From: JARROD01 sp037384225
GTDB lineage: Bacteria > Pseudomonadota > Gammaproteobacteria > Pseudomonadales > Cellvibrionaceae
Reading direction: 5' to 3'
Assembly (NCBI GenBank): GCA_037384225.1
Contig: JARROD010000198.1
Span: 1-8,933 of the forward strand
Length of the DNA stretch: 8,933 nucleotides
A program made the position numbers and the translations under genes. The notes below the pieces were generated by a model. It worked only from the letters and a program-made list of their open reading frames with translations. It was not told the DNA's origin and searched no databases. Shown piece after piece: positions 1-6,629 of the stretch. How positions within the stretch are numbered: the first letter of the stretch is position 1; each line of letters starts with the position of its first letter.

Positions 1-2
1 GG

Positions 3-221
3 TTAGATGACCCACTAGCTGAAGACGACCTGGAGTTTAGTGGCGACGCACTGGGTGATCTCGAATTTGAGTTAGAGGATTCTGAGTCTATTGTCGTCCT
101 ATTTGTCCGGCACCATCACCAAAATCGGTCAATGTTGAATATTTTGCTACTGCAGAGTTCGCTGCCCAATCCGGCTACCGTCCGTATTTACGCTGCCGTC
201 CTACACCCGGCAGCGGGTTGA
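3..221 (+). other. Open acidic frame at the window edge, unidentified
   Basis: Of the three plus-strand frames only this one is open at the left edge; the other two meet stops within the first eight bases. The first 32 or so residues are strongly acidic (LDDPLAEDDLEFSGDALGDL is the beginning). After about base 98 the composition changes to basic and hydrophobic, and from about base 206 the frame runs antisense to the kynureninase remnant, so its last part is certainly not native. It could be the 3' end of a plus-strand gene cut off by the rearrangement that destroyed kynU, or chance. I do not recognise the protein. Confidence 0.2.
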
Positions 222-489
222 TACTCCAGGTCGAAGGCGAAGGGTTCCCGGTGTCCAAGCCAGCCGCTCAGTGCCGGGCGCAAGCTGTCTACGATATCGG
301 GCCGAACGTAGATAAAAGCCGGGCTGCCGGGTCCGCCGTTGAGGTATAAGTACAGACGACGGCGAATTCGGCCCCGTTCGCGGTCATGTCCACCGGCACC
401 ACCTTTGGCAGTGGTCCCAGGGAATTTCCGTCGAGATAGATCACCCCCGCGGGCAAATCGAATAGATGCTTTCTCGGCAAATCATCCAT
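206..489 (-). pseudogene. kynU: Kynureninase remnant with internal deletion and lost PLP lysine
   Basis: Kynureninase is a PLP enzyme that cleaves kynurenine to anthranilate and alanine. The ATG at 489 shares its A with the kynA stop (TGATG overlap), the usual layout of translationally coupled kyn genes. The first 29 residues carry the family N-terminus (FDLPAGVIYLDGNSLGPLP). They are then joined, near 397-405, straight onto the region before the PLP lysine (VPVDMTANGAEFAVVCTY), so well over 100 residues of the PLP domain are missing. At 343-348 the family's CTYKYLNGGPG motif has lost about four bases: the lysine codon is gone and the frame shifts, with a stop at 289-291. In the shifted frame homology resumes (YLNGGPGSPAFIYV, then SGWLGHREPFAF, then EYQPAAG) and ends near 206. 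The usual length is about 420 residues. Three independent lesions (internal deletion, frameshift, missing 3' half) make a functional product very unlikely. The comparison with the family is from memory, not an alignment. Confidence 0.87.
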
Positions 490-1328
490 CAGAGTTCCCC
501 CCTCAGATGCCACAATTCCGGGAACAGTTCGACGTCGAGCATCTTGCGCAGATAGGGAACGCCCGCGGTGCCACCGGTGCCGCGCTTAAAACCGATTACC
601 CGCTCCACCGTGGTAACATGGTTGAAGCGCCAGCGCCGGAAATAATCCTCAAGATCGACCAGCTTCTCGGCCAGTTCATAGACGGACCAATAAGTATCGA
701 TGTCCTCGTAGACCCGTTTCCAGAGTGCTTGAATGACGGGACTGTGCTGGTGCGGACCGCGCAGGTTCGGCACCGGCAGCGCGGCAACATCCTGCCCCAG
801 ACTGCGGGCCAGGCAGGCGACGGCCTCGTTATACAGACTCGGTACGGCGAGTTCCTGCTCCAGCGCTTGGTGCAGTTCGGGGCGATGCTCATGCACTTTC
901 ATCATCGCCGAGTTGCGATTGCCCAGAACAAATTCAATCAGCCGGTACTGGTGCGACTGGAACCCGGAGGAGGCGCCGAGGGTCTCGCGAAAGGTGGTGT
1001 AATCGCTGGGTGTCATGGTGCGCAATACGTCCCAGGCACCGTTAAGCTGATCGAAGATACGGGCAATCCGGCTGATCATCTTGAACGCCTGCGGCAGGCG
1101 GTTTTCCCGGATTGCACTGCGGGCTGCGCGCAGTTCGTGCAGGGCCAGTCGCATCCAAAGTTCGCTGGTCTGATGCTGGATAATAAACAGCATCTCATCG
1201 TGGGCGTCGGACAAGGGTTTCTGTGCGTTCAGAATCTTATCGAGGCCGAGGTAGTCGCCATAGGACATATCCCGGGCAAAGGACATCTTGGCGCCCTCAT
1301 TGCCAGGATCATAGCCGGATTTACTCAT
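489..1328 (-). CDS. kynA: Tryptophan 2,3-dioxygenase
   Basis: A cytosolic heme enzyme that inserts O2 into L-tryptophan to give N-formylkynurenine, the first step of the kynurenine pathway. It has 279 residues, normal for the bacterial family. The signature FIIQHQTSELW holds F48 and the distal histidine H52. Y110 and R114 (YTTFRETLG) match the substrate-carboxylate pair, H237 (FNHVTTVERVIG) is the proximal heme ligand, and T251 lies in the GTGG loop. All six sit three positions before their equivalents in the Xanthomonas enzyme as I remember it, so the active site appears complete. The ATG at 1328 is preceded by GAGAG at a suitable distance; M15 is a possible later start. The gene lies downstream of acnA on the same strand, 147 bp away with a 30-bp palindromic repeat in between, and overlaps kynU by one base. 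No kynurenine formamidase gene is in the window. With kynU broken, formylkynurenine or kynurenine would accumulate or be handled elsewhere. Confidence 0.95.
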   Translation of the reverse strand: MSKSGYDPGNEGAKMSFARDMSYGDYLGLDKILNAQKPLSDAHDEMLFIIQHQTSELWMRLALHELRAARSAIRENRLPQAFKMISRIARIFDQLNGAWDVLRTMTPSDYTTFRETLGASSGFQSHQYRLIEFVLGNRNSAMMKVHEHRPELHQALEQELAVPSLYNEAVACLARSLGQDVAALPVPNLRGPHQHSPVIQALWKRVYEDIDTYWSVYELAEKLVDLEDYFRRWRFNHVTTVERVIGFKRGTGGTAGVPYLRKMLDVELFPELWHLRGEL

Positions 1329-1411
1329 AAGTTTTCTCTCAAGCGAAATCGTTGAATTTTACCTGTTTCGGTTTTCGGCAGTGTCTCGCAAAAGACCACT
1401 GACCGAGGGTA

Positions 1412-1441
1412 TATACCCAAAGCGTTTGAGATTTAGGTATA
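1412..1441 (+). repeat. Solo copy of the TATACCC repeat, palindromic 30-mer
   Basis: It lies between acnA and kynA. The first 26 bases are identical to 5041-5066. Its ends form a dyad: TATACCCAAA and TTTAGGTATA are 10-bp arms with one mismatch around a 10-base loop. On the minus strand (the sense of both flanking genes) that mismatch becomes a G.U pair, so an acnA-kynA transcript would carry a full 10-bp hairpin here. Just to the left, 1407-1418 is a perfect 12-bp palindrome (GGGTATATACCC). It could act as an RNA processing or termination site, or be a solo end of a miniature element. Confidence 0.8.
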
Positions 1442-1475
1442 GAAGCCGCAGAATCTACGGGCAATATTAATTTTT

Positions 1476-4217
1476 CTACGCCAGTGATCGCAGCACAAAA
1501 TGCAAGATTCCTCCATGCCGGTAATAATCCCACTCGCTGGGGGTATCGATACGCACCTGGAGCTCGAATTCCGCTACCACGTTGCCGTCGCGCAAAGCGG
1601 TAACCACAATTGAATCTGGTGCGTTTTCCAGTCCGTCAATATTGAAAAACTCTTCGCCGCTAAGCCCTAAGCTTTGCGCGTTTTGCCCTTGGGTGTATTG
1701 CAGCGGCAACACCCCAAAGCCCACCAGGTTTGAACGGTGGATGCGCTCAAAGCTCTCGGCAATAACCGCTTCGATACCAAGCAACTTTGTGCCTTTAGCC
1801 GCCCAGTCACGGCTTGAACCCGTGCCGTATTCTCTGCCGGCGAGAACGATTAACGGGGTGCGGGCTTCCCGGTAGCGCATCGCTGCATCGAATATAGACA
1901 GGGTTTCGCCGCTGGGAAGGTAGCGGGTATATCCCCCTTCCGTCCCCGGCGCCAATTGATTGCGCAGGCGGGTGTTGGCGAAGGTGCCGCGCATCATCAC
2001 TTCGTGGTTGCCGCGTCGGGCGCCGAGACTGTTAAAGTCTTTGGGCTCCACGCCCTGTTGCCGCAGATATTGCCCGGCGGGACTGTCTGGATGAATGGCC
2101 CCCGCCGGTGAGATATGATCGGTAGTGATGGAATCACCCACTTTGACGAGACAACGCGCCCCTTCAATCACCGGCAACGGCGGCACCTGCGCCGATAAAT
2201 CGACAAAATACGGCGGTTTGTTGATATAGGTGGAGGTGGGCCAATTATAGGTTTTCCCTTCGGGGGTCGGCAGCGCACGCCATTGATCTGTGCCTTTGAA
2301 AACATCGGCGTAGCGCTCCTCGTAGAGCGGCGCAGAAATTGTTTCAGCAATCAGTTGATTGATTTCCCCCTGGCTGGGCCACAGGTCGCGCATATACACA
2401 TCCTTGCCATCGGCGTCCTGTCCCAGGGGATCATTATAAACATCGATCAGCATGGAACCGGCAAGGGCGTAAATCACCACCAGTGGCGGTGACGCCAGGT
2501 AGTTTGCCCCTACCTCCGGGTGAATGCGACCTTCAAAATTCCTGTTTCCGGACAGCACGGAACACACCGTCAGGTCGCCGTCGTAAATAGCCTGGCTGAC
2601 CGGTTCCGGCAAGGGCCCGGAGTTGCCGATACAGGTGGTGCAGCCATACCCCACGATAGCGAATCCGAGCGCCTTCAGCGGTTCCATCAAACCGGCATTT
2701 TCCAGGTAGGCAGAGACGACTTGTGATCCCGGCGCCAGCGAGGTTTTTATCCAGGGTTTGGCTTTGAGCCCTTTTTCGTGGGCTCGCTTTGCAACCAGCC
2801 CGGCGGCCAGCATGACGGCCGGATTGGAGGTATTGGTGCAGGAGGTGATGGCGGCGATAACCACATCGCCGTGGTTTAACCAGTGCGTTTCCCTGTCGAT
2901 CGAAAAACTCACCCCCTTGTTGCTTTGCTCCACACCATCGGCACTGTGGCCACCTTCATCGGCAAAACGTTCGACGTCCGCATCCATAGCCTGCAGTTGC
3001 AGGTGATCGACAAAGGCCTGTTTGGCCCGGGCCAGCGGAATGCGATCCTGGGGACGTTTGGGACCCGCCAGGCTCGGCACCACATCGGCGAGGTCCAGAG
3101 CCAGACAATCACTGTAGCTGGCGGGCTCGTCGCCTTCCTCCCACCACAACCCCTGGCGCTTGGCATAGGCTTCCACCAGTTGTATCTGGCCGGAATCGCG
3201 GCCGCTCAGTTGCAGATAGTCGAGCGTTTGCCGGTCGATGGGAAAGATACCGCAGGTGGCGCCGTATTCAGGGGCCATGTTAGCAATGGTGGCGCGATCC
3301 GCCAGCGGGAGGTTGGAAAGCCCGTCGCCGTAAAACTCCACAAACTTTCCCACCACCCCTTTTTTCCGCAGCATCTCAACGACCATAAGGACGAGGTCCG
3401 TGGCGGTAGCCCCTTCCGGCATGGCGCCGTCCAATTTAACCCCCACCACTTCGGGCAATAGCATACTCACCGGCTGCCCGAGCATGGCCGCCTCCGCCTC
3501 GATACCGCCCACGCCCCAACCCAATACGCCCAGACCGTTAATCATGGTGGTATGGGAATCGGTACCCACTAACGTGTCGGGATAGACATAGGTTTTGTCA
3601 GCGATTGTTTTGGTCATCACCACCCGGGCCAGGTATTCCAGGTTCACCTGATGGACAATGCCGGTTCCGGGCGGCACAACGCGGAAGTTGCTGAAGGCTG
3701 TCTGGCCCCAGCGCAAAAACCGATAGCGTTCGTTATTTCGCTCAAATTCTTTACTGGTGTTTTTCGCCAGTGCATCGTCGCTGGCATAATAGTCCACCAT
3801 GACCGAGTGATCGATCACCAGGTCCACGGATTCCAGCGGATTGATACGCTCCGCATCACCACCGAGTTGCACGATTGCATCGCGCATGGCGGCGAGATCA
3901 ACAATGGCCGGCACGCCGGTAAAATCCTGTAATATAACACGTGCCGGGGTAAAATCTATCTGCACATGTGGCTTATCGTCGGGGCGCCATCGACACACTG
4001 CTTCGATATCGGTTTTGGTAATATTTTTACCATCTTCCTTGCGCAGCATGTTCTCTAATAAAATTTTTAAACTAAACGGCAGATGACTTAGATCGAAACG
4101 ATCACTCAGTTTTCCGAGGTCGTAATAGGTGTATGAGGCGTTTCCCAACGACAGCTGGGCTTCGCAGGCAAATGAGTCAAGACTTACACTTGACGGGGTG
4201 ACGTTTTTCTTTTTCAT
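1476..4217 (-). CDS. acnA: Aconitate hydratase, AcnA type
   Basis: A cytosolic [4Fe-4S] TCA-cycle enzyme interconverting citrate and isocitrate through cis-aconitate. It has 913 residues from the chosen start, close to E. coli AcnA (891). The three cluster cysteines are visible: C460 in SCTNTSNP, and C526 and C529 in GYGCTTCIGNSGP. The substrate-site motifs GTDSHTTMINGLGVLGWGVG, DSITTDHISPAG, RRGNHEVMMRGTF and AGREYGTGSSRDWAAKG are all present, in the order expected for aconitase domains 1-3 followed by the swivelling domain 4. The start is ATG 4217 (MKKKNVTPSS), with AGAAG seven bases upstream; the frame runs 28 codons further up to 4301 but that extension enters a repeat and looks non-coding. 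The homocitrate-dehydratase alternative AcnD is less likely because of the close AcnA-like motif spacing. The gene stands alone, with kynA downstream on the same strand, and inverted copies of the TATACCC repeat lie outside both ends. An intact apo-form could also bind RNA, as known for AcnA, but nothing here tests that. Confidence 0.96.
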   Translation of the reverse strand: MKKKNVTPSSVSLDSFACEAQLSLGNASYTYYDLGKLSDRFDLSHLPFSLKILLENMLRKEDGKNITKTDIEAVCRWRPDDKPHVQIDFTPARVILQDFTGVPAIVDLAAMRDAIVQLGGDAERINPLESVDLVIDHSVMVDYYASDDALAKNTSKEFERNNERYRFLRWGQTAFSNFRVVPPGTGIVHQVNLEYLARVVMTKTIADKTYVYPDTLVGTDSHTTMINGLGVLGWGVGGIEAEAAMLGQPVSMLLPEVVGVKLDGAMPEGATATDLVLMVVEMLRKKGVVGKFVEFYGDGLSNLPLADRATIANMAPEYGATCGIFPIDRQTLDYLQLSGRDSGQIQLVEAYAKRQGLWWEEGDEPASYSDCLALDLADVVPSLAGPKRPQDRIPLARAKQAFVDHLQLQAMDADVERFADEGGHSADGVEQSNKGVSFSIDRETHWLNHGDVVIAAITSCTNTSNPAVMLAAGLVAKRAHEKGLKAKPWIKTSLAPGSQVVSAYLENAGLMEPLKALGFAIVGYGCTTCIGNSGPLPEPVSQAIYDGDLTVCSVLSGNRNFEGRIHPEVGANYLASPPLVVIYALAGSMLIDVYNDPLGQDADGKDVYMRDLWPSQGEINQLIAETISAPLYEERYADVFKGTDQWRALPTPEGKTYNWPTSTYINKPPYFVDLSAQVPPLPVIEGARCLVKVGDSITTDHISPAGAIHPDSPAGQYLRQQGVEPKDFNSLGARRGNHEVMMRGTFANTRLRNQLAPGTEGGYTRYLPSGETLSIFDAAMRYREARTPLIVLAGREYGTGSSRDWAAKGTKLLGIEAVIAESFERIHRSNLVGFGVLPLQYTQGQNAQSLGLSGEEFFNIDGLENAPDSIVVTALRDGNVVAEFELQVRIDTPSEWDYYRHGGILHFVLRSLA

Positions 4218-4262
4218 GATCAGGCTTCTCTTATTTGATCGGCTCTCATTTGATAAGTGGCA

Positions 4263-4328
4263 AATACCCACAACGTTTGAAATAAGAGACGCACGCTGCA
4301 CAGCTAAATCTCAAACGCTTTGGGTATA
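4263..4328 (-). repeat. Inverted pair of TATACCC repeats in the acnA leader
   Basis: The right arm, 4304-4328, is an exact 25-base inverted copy of the family unit. The left arm, 4263-4288, is a degenerate direct copy (about 18 of 26 positions). Together they make a 66-bp foldback with a 15-base loop, 46 bases upstream of the acnA start codon. The two A.C mismatches seen on the plus strand (4273/4318 and 4281/4310) become G.U pairs on the minus strand, so the structure folds better in acnA-sense RNA. If acnA transcription begins upstream of it, the hairpin lies in its 5' leader. Confidence 0.7.
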
Positions 4329-4356
4329 TTTAACGCCATTGTTGGACATATACCCA
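4321..4356. repeat. Perfect 9-bp inverted repeat overlapping the acnA leader foldback
   Basis: TGGGTATAT (4321-4329) and ATATACCCA (4348-4356) are perfect complements around 18 bases. The left arm shares bases with the outer end of the 4263-4328 foldback, so on one RNA molecule the two stems would compete. The right arm may itself be a half copy of the TATACCC repeat: after TATACCCA the resemblance to the family ends. Confidence 0.55.
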
Positions 4357-4728
4357 GTAGGCTCCAGCGGAAAAGGCCACTTTACCCTGACGCGAGGAGA
4401 GCTAGGACGCAATGAGGAACAAGGCCGGTCTTCCTTTGGCGACAGTTAACTTATTGATAAAAAAGTAAAGTGTTTCCAAACCTTGAGTTGCGTCGCGATT
4501 TAGCGACACATCCCCCTATTTTCAGTTCCTTTTGTTGTCTCTTGTATGATGCTATCGATTGATTTTAAACGAAAAACAACAATTGGCACAATAATTGAGT
4601 GCAATTAAGCTGTACTGGAAAAAGCTGAGAGTTAAATTTTCTCAAATTTTCCTGGTATTTACGCAATCGTATCCGGCGTTGAGGATACCGATGAATTTAT
4701 TCGATGAATAGCTGTAGAGGTGATGTCG
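4357..4728. other. Non-coding spacer between acnA and the EF-hand gene
   Basis: I find no credible gene in this stretch. It is AT-rich after about 4440. It holds several small dyads: GTCGC/GCGAC around 4492-4507, TGAGA/TCTCA around 4626-4644, and GTATCC/GGATAC at 4669-4688 with an 8-base loop in what would be the EF-hand mRNA leader. There is also a direct repeat CGATGAAT at 4689 and 4702, and the arms TTGTTGT and ACAACAA either side of 4540-4575. The promoters for both divergent genes should lie here or in the adjoining repeat. Confidence 0.5.
4583..4600 (+). promoter_or_regulatory. Possible sigma-54 promoter for the EF-hand gene
   Basis: TTGGCAC, five bases, then TTGAG fits the -24 element (TGGCAC) and the spacing of a sigma-54 promoter, but the -12 dinucleotide is GA rather than the near-invariant GC. 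Transcription would begin near 4610, about 120 bases ahead of the start codon. The same bases lie in a dyad (AATTGGCAC at 4581-4589 and GTGCAATT at 4599-4606), so a repressor operator, or a weak sigma-70 promoter using TTGGCA as -35, are alternatives. Confidence 0.28.
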
Positions 4729-5007
4729 ATGAGAATATTATTTGCGTTTATTATGCTTTCCATGTTGTCAGCGATTGCTTGTGCTGAAGAAAAGAATGAG
4801 CTACAAATGAAAGCCGAATCCGAGTTTAATAAGCTGGATAGCAACCAAGACGGATTAGTTGCTAAAGATGAGGCAGAACAGAACATGGATCTGGCACAAA
4901 GTTTCGCAACAGTGGATGTTGATCAAAATGGCGTTATCTCAGTCGAAGAGTATATCCTGTATAAAGGAGATGCCGCTGCAGCAGGAATGAAAGAGCATAG
5001 AGAGTGA
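4729..5007 (+). CDS. Small secreted protein with two EF-hands
   Basis: The product has 92 residues. Residues 1-19 form a signal peptide (MRILFAFIMLSMLSAIACA) with an A-C-A cleavage site before EEKN; the cysteine is not in a good lipobox, so signal peptidase I is more likely than lipoprotein processing. The mature protein is therefore periplasmic or exported. Two canonical 12-residue calcium loops follow: D37-E48 (DSNQDGLVAKDE) and D63-E74 (DVDQNGVISVEE), each with acidic or Asn ligands at positions 1, 3 and 5, Gly at 6 and Glu at 12. Calcium binding is inferred from these loops; the biological role is unknown. Start choice: AGAGG at 4716-4720 lies 8 bases before ATG 4729, whereas GTG 4720 and ATG 4723 are too close to it. 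The gene diverges from acnA and converges with glrR, with the 180-bp foldback 33 bases after its stop, which may terminate it. It is alone, not in an operon. Confidence 0.85.
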   Translation: MRILFAFIMLSMLSAIACAEEKNELQMKAESEFNKLDSNQDGLVAKDEAEQNMDLAQSFATVDVDQNGVISVEEYILYKGDAAAAGMKEHRE

Positions 5008-5040
5008 ATTTTCTGGCAGCCAGTACAAGGATGTACTGCA

Positions 5041-5220
5041 TATACCCAAAGCGTTTGAGATTTAGGTCTTCAGAGTGCGTCAATTTTTGTTCCCCCTTTT
5101 CTTTTAAGGACAGGGGGAGCGACGACGCCGCATGGCAGGCCCCACGTAAGAAGGAGCGACGCGGTCAGGGGCAAAAATGGGCGTGCTCTGGAGGCCTAAA
5201 TCTCAAACGCTTTGGGTATA
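5041..5220 (+). mobile_element. 180-bp foldback (MITE-like) element with 26-bp perfect inverted ends
   Basis: The ends 5041-5066 and 5195-5220 are perfect 26-bp inverted copies of the TATACCC family. Complementarity continues inward with no gap to 5093/5168. Over 53 paired positions I count 45 Watson-Crick pairs, 7 G.U pairs (5067, 5070, 5076, 5077, 5080, 5090 and 5091 with their partners) and one A/G mismatch (5082/5179). The central 74 bases contain GGAGCGACG twice (near 5116 and 5153) and a possible inner stem TCCCCCT/AGGGGGA. No coding capacity is evident. The outermost TA on each side could be a TA target duplication, as in Tc1/mariner- or IS630-type miniature elements; this is inference. 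It fills the convergent spacer between the EF-hand gene and glrR and could serve as a terminator for either. Confidence 0.8.
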
Positions 5221-5260
5221 ACCCTATCGTTGCATAATTTTTCGAGTTCAGGGCCCTCAG
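5221..5260 (+). repeat. Left arm of a 40-bp inverted repeat flanking the glr cluster
   Basis: This 40-base stretch matches the reverse complement of 8827-8866 at 34 of 40 positions without gaps. It begins at the very next base after the 180-bp foldback and includes the glrR stop codon (5257-5259). The motif CGTTGCATAA near its outer end recalls the TTGCA-containing ends of some insertion sequences, but I cannot name a family. Confidence 0.75.
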
Positions 5261-6612
5261 CCTTTCGACTTTTTAAAGGTTGCAGGGTCAATATGATATT
5301 TTGATAGCAGCTTGTAAAAATCAGTGCGGTTGCGGTGGGCGAGTTTTGCCGCTTGGCGAACATTGCCTGCTGTAATGGATAGCACTTTATTGAGGTAGCT
5401 GCTTTCAAAAGAGGCTTTGGCGTCATTGAAAGACGGCAGCACTGATATGCGGTCGGCAAGAGCCTGCTTAATTAATACCGTATTGATAATGGGGGTTGTA
5501 CTTAAGGCAATAGTCTGTTCCATTACATTGACCAGTTGCCGGATATTGCCAGGCCATTTGGCTTCACACAACAGCGCTACAGAATCCGGGGCTATGCCTT
5601 TGATAAAACCGTCCCGTTGGTCTTTATGGGAAGCTAATATATGGTTGACGAGAGCAGGTATATCTTCGCGACGCTCATCCAGTGGTGGCAGCACAAATTT
5701 CACTACATTGAGCCGATAGTATAAATCTTCCCTGAATTCATGAGTCTCCATCGCTCGTTCGAGATCGCAATGGGTCGCTGAAATAATACGCACATCGATC
5801 GCTTCACTTTCAATCGAACCCACAGCACGCACTTGTTTTTCCTGAATAGCGCGCAGTAGCTTCACTTGCAAGGGAATTGGCATATCACCAACTTCATCCA
5901 GAAATAAGGTGCCCCCCGCGGCGGAGCGAAACAGGCCGGGATGGCTTTTGACCGCGCCGGTGAAAGCACCTTTAGTGTGACCGAAGAGTTCGGATTCCAG
6001 CAACGGCTCCGGTAGCGCACCGCAGTTAATCGTGACGAAGGGGTTGCCGGAGCGCGGGCTGGCTTTGTGTATAGCACGGGCAAGAAGTTCTTTGCCCGTG
6101 CCACTGGGGCCTGAAATCAAAATATTTACCATTGTTTGTGCGGCCATTTTTGCTTGTTGCAACAATTCCCGCATAACGGTATTGGTGGTAATGATTTCCT
6201 CACACCAGGACTCGGACACGTGGTGGTGAGTATGCGTAAGCGCAGAGCTCACTGTTTTAAGTAATAAATCCTTGTCGATGGGTTTGGGCAGAAAGCTAAA
6301 AACGCCTTTCTGAGTGGCTGAAACAGCTTCCGGTATGGTGCCATAGGCGGTCATAATAATAACGGGTAAACCCGGTTTAATGTGCTGTGTGTGTTCAAAT
6401 AAAGTTAATCCGTCCATCTCATCCATACGCATGTCAGTGATTAATACATGAATACAGGCATTTTGTAATAATTTCAAAGCTTCAACGGCGGAACTTACTG
6501 CATTGACAGCGTAACCCGCGGATTCCAGGCGGATAGAGAGCAACCTCAGCAGACTGTTGTCATCATCTACTAACAGAATGCGTGGGTTGGGCATTTCGTT
6601 TGCAATATTCAT
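5257..6612 (-). CDS. glrR: Sigma-54-dependent response regulator, GlrR (QseF) type
   Basis: An NtrC-family activator of 451 residues (E. coli GlrR has 444). The receiver domain spans residues 10-125, with acidic D16-D18, phospho-acceptor D60 (ITDMRMDEMDG), T88 and K110. The AAA+ domain follows, with Walker A at 168-174 (GPSGTGK), the sigma-54-contacting GAFTGA at 215-220 and Walker B with D239 and E240 (LFLDE). The C-terminal Fis-type helix-turn-helix lies near 416-436, ending NRTDFYKLLSKYHID. The receiver, linker and HTH closely resemble E. coli GlrR as I remember it, including VFSFLPKPIDKD and WPGNIRQLVNVMEQ. It should be phosphorylated by GlrK and then remodel sigma-54 polymerase at distant promoters; in E. 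coli the targets include the sRNA gene glmY. ATG 6612 has no clear Shine-Dalgarno, so coupling to the upstream frame (stop at 6630) or a start at M7 is possible. The stop lies inside the 40-bp repeat. Confidence 0.94.
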   Translation of the reverse strand: MNIANEMPNPRILLVDDDNSLLRLLSIRLESAGYAVNAVSSAVEALKLLQNACIHVLITDMRMDEMDGLTLFEHTQHIKPGLPVIIMTAYGTIPEAVSATQKGVFSFLPKPIDKDLLLKTVSSALTHTHHHVSESWCEEIITTNTVMRELLQQAKMAAQTMVNILISGPSGTGKELLARAIHKASPRSGNPFVTINCGALPEPLLESELFGHTKGAFTGAVKSHPGLFRSAAGGTLFLDEVGDMPIPLQVKLLRAIQEKQVRAVGSIESEAIDVRIISATHCDLERAMETHEFREDLYYRLNVVKFVLPPLDERREDIPALVNHILASHKDQRDGFIKGIAPDSVALLCEAKWPGNIRQLVNVMEQTIALSTTPIINTVLIKQALADRISVLPSFNDAKASFESSYLNKVLSITAGNVRQAAKLAHRNRTDFYKLLSKYHIDPATFKKSKG

Positions 6613-6629
6613 CTTGACAAATCAACTGT

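Noticed and set aside
339..1355. A 338-codon plus-strand open frame opposite kynA
   Set aside because: It is the antisense shadow of kynA, whose catalytic residues are all in place on the minus strand; the plus product has no recognisable motif and high Pro/Arg content typical of a GC-rich shadow.
2883..3461. A 192-codon plus-strand open frame inside acnA
   Set aside because: It is entirely antisense to conserved aconitase coding sequence, with no ribosome site or recognisable motif.
4218..4301. N-terminal extension of acnA by 28 residues
   Set aside because: The extension enters the repeat hairpin, is unlike known AcnA N-termini, and ATG 4217 has a spaced AGAAG.
4129..4449. A plus-strand open frame over the acnA start and leader
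   Set aside because: It overlaps the acnA N-terminus antisense and runs through both repeat arms; no ribosome site and no motif.
4774..4788. Lipoprotein signal in the EF-hand protein (cysteine 18)
   Set aside because: The residues before the cysteine (A-I-A) do not make a good lipobox, whereas A-C-A followed by E fits signal peptidase I.
1412..5220. The repeated TATACCC units as a CRISPR array
   Set aside because: Copies are hundreds to thousands of bases apart, in both orientations, with no regular spacers and no cas genes.
5004..5237. A 77-codon plus-strand frame spanning the 180-bp foldback
   Set aside because: It is made almost wholly of the inverted repeat and its loop, so it is a by-product of the structure rather than a gene.
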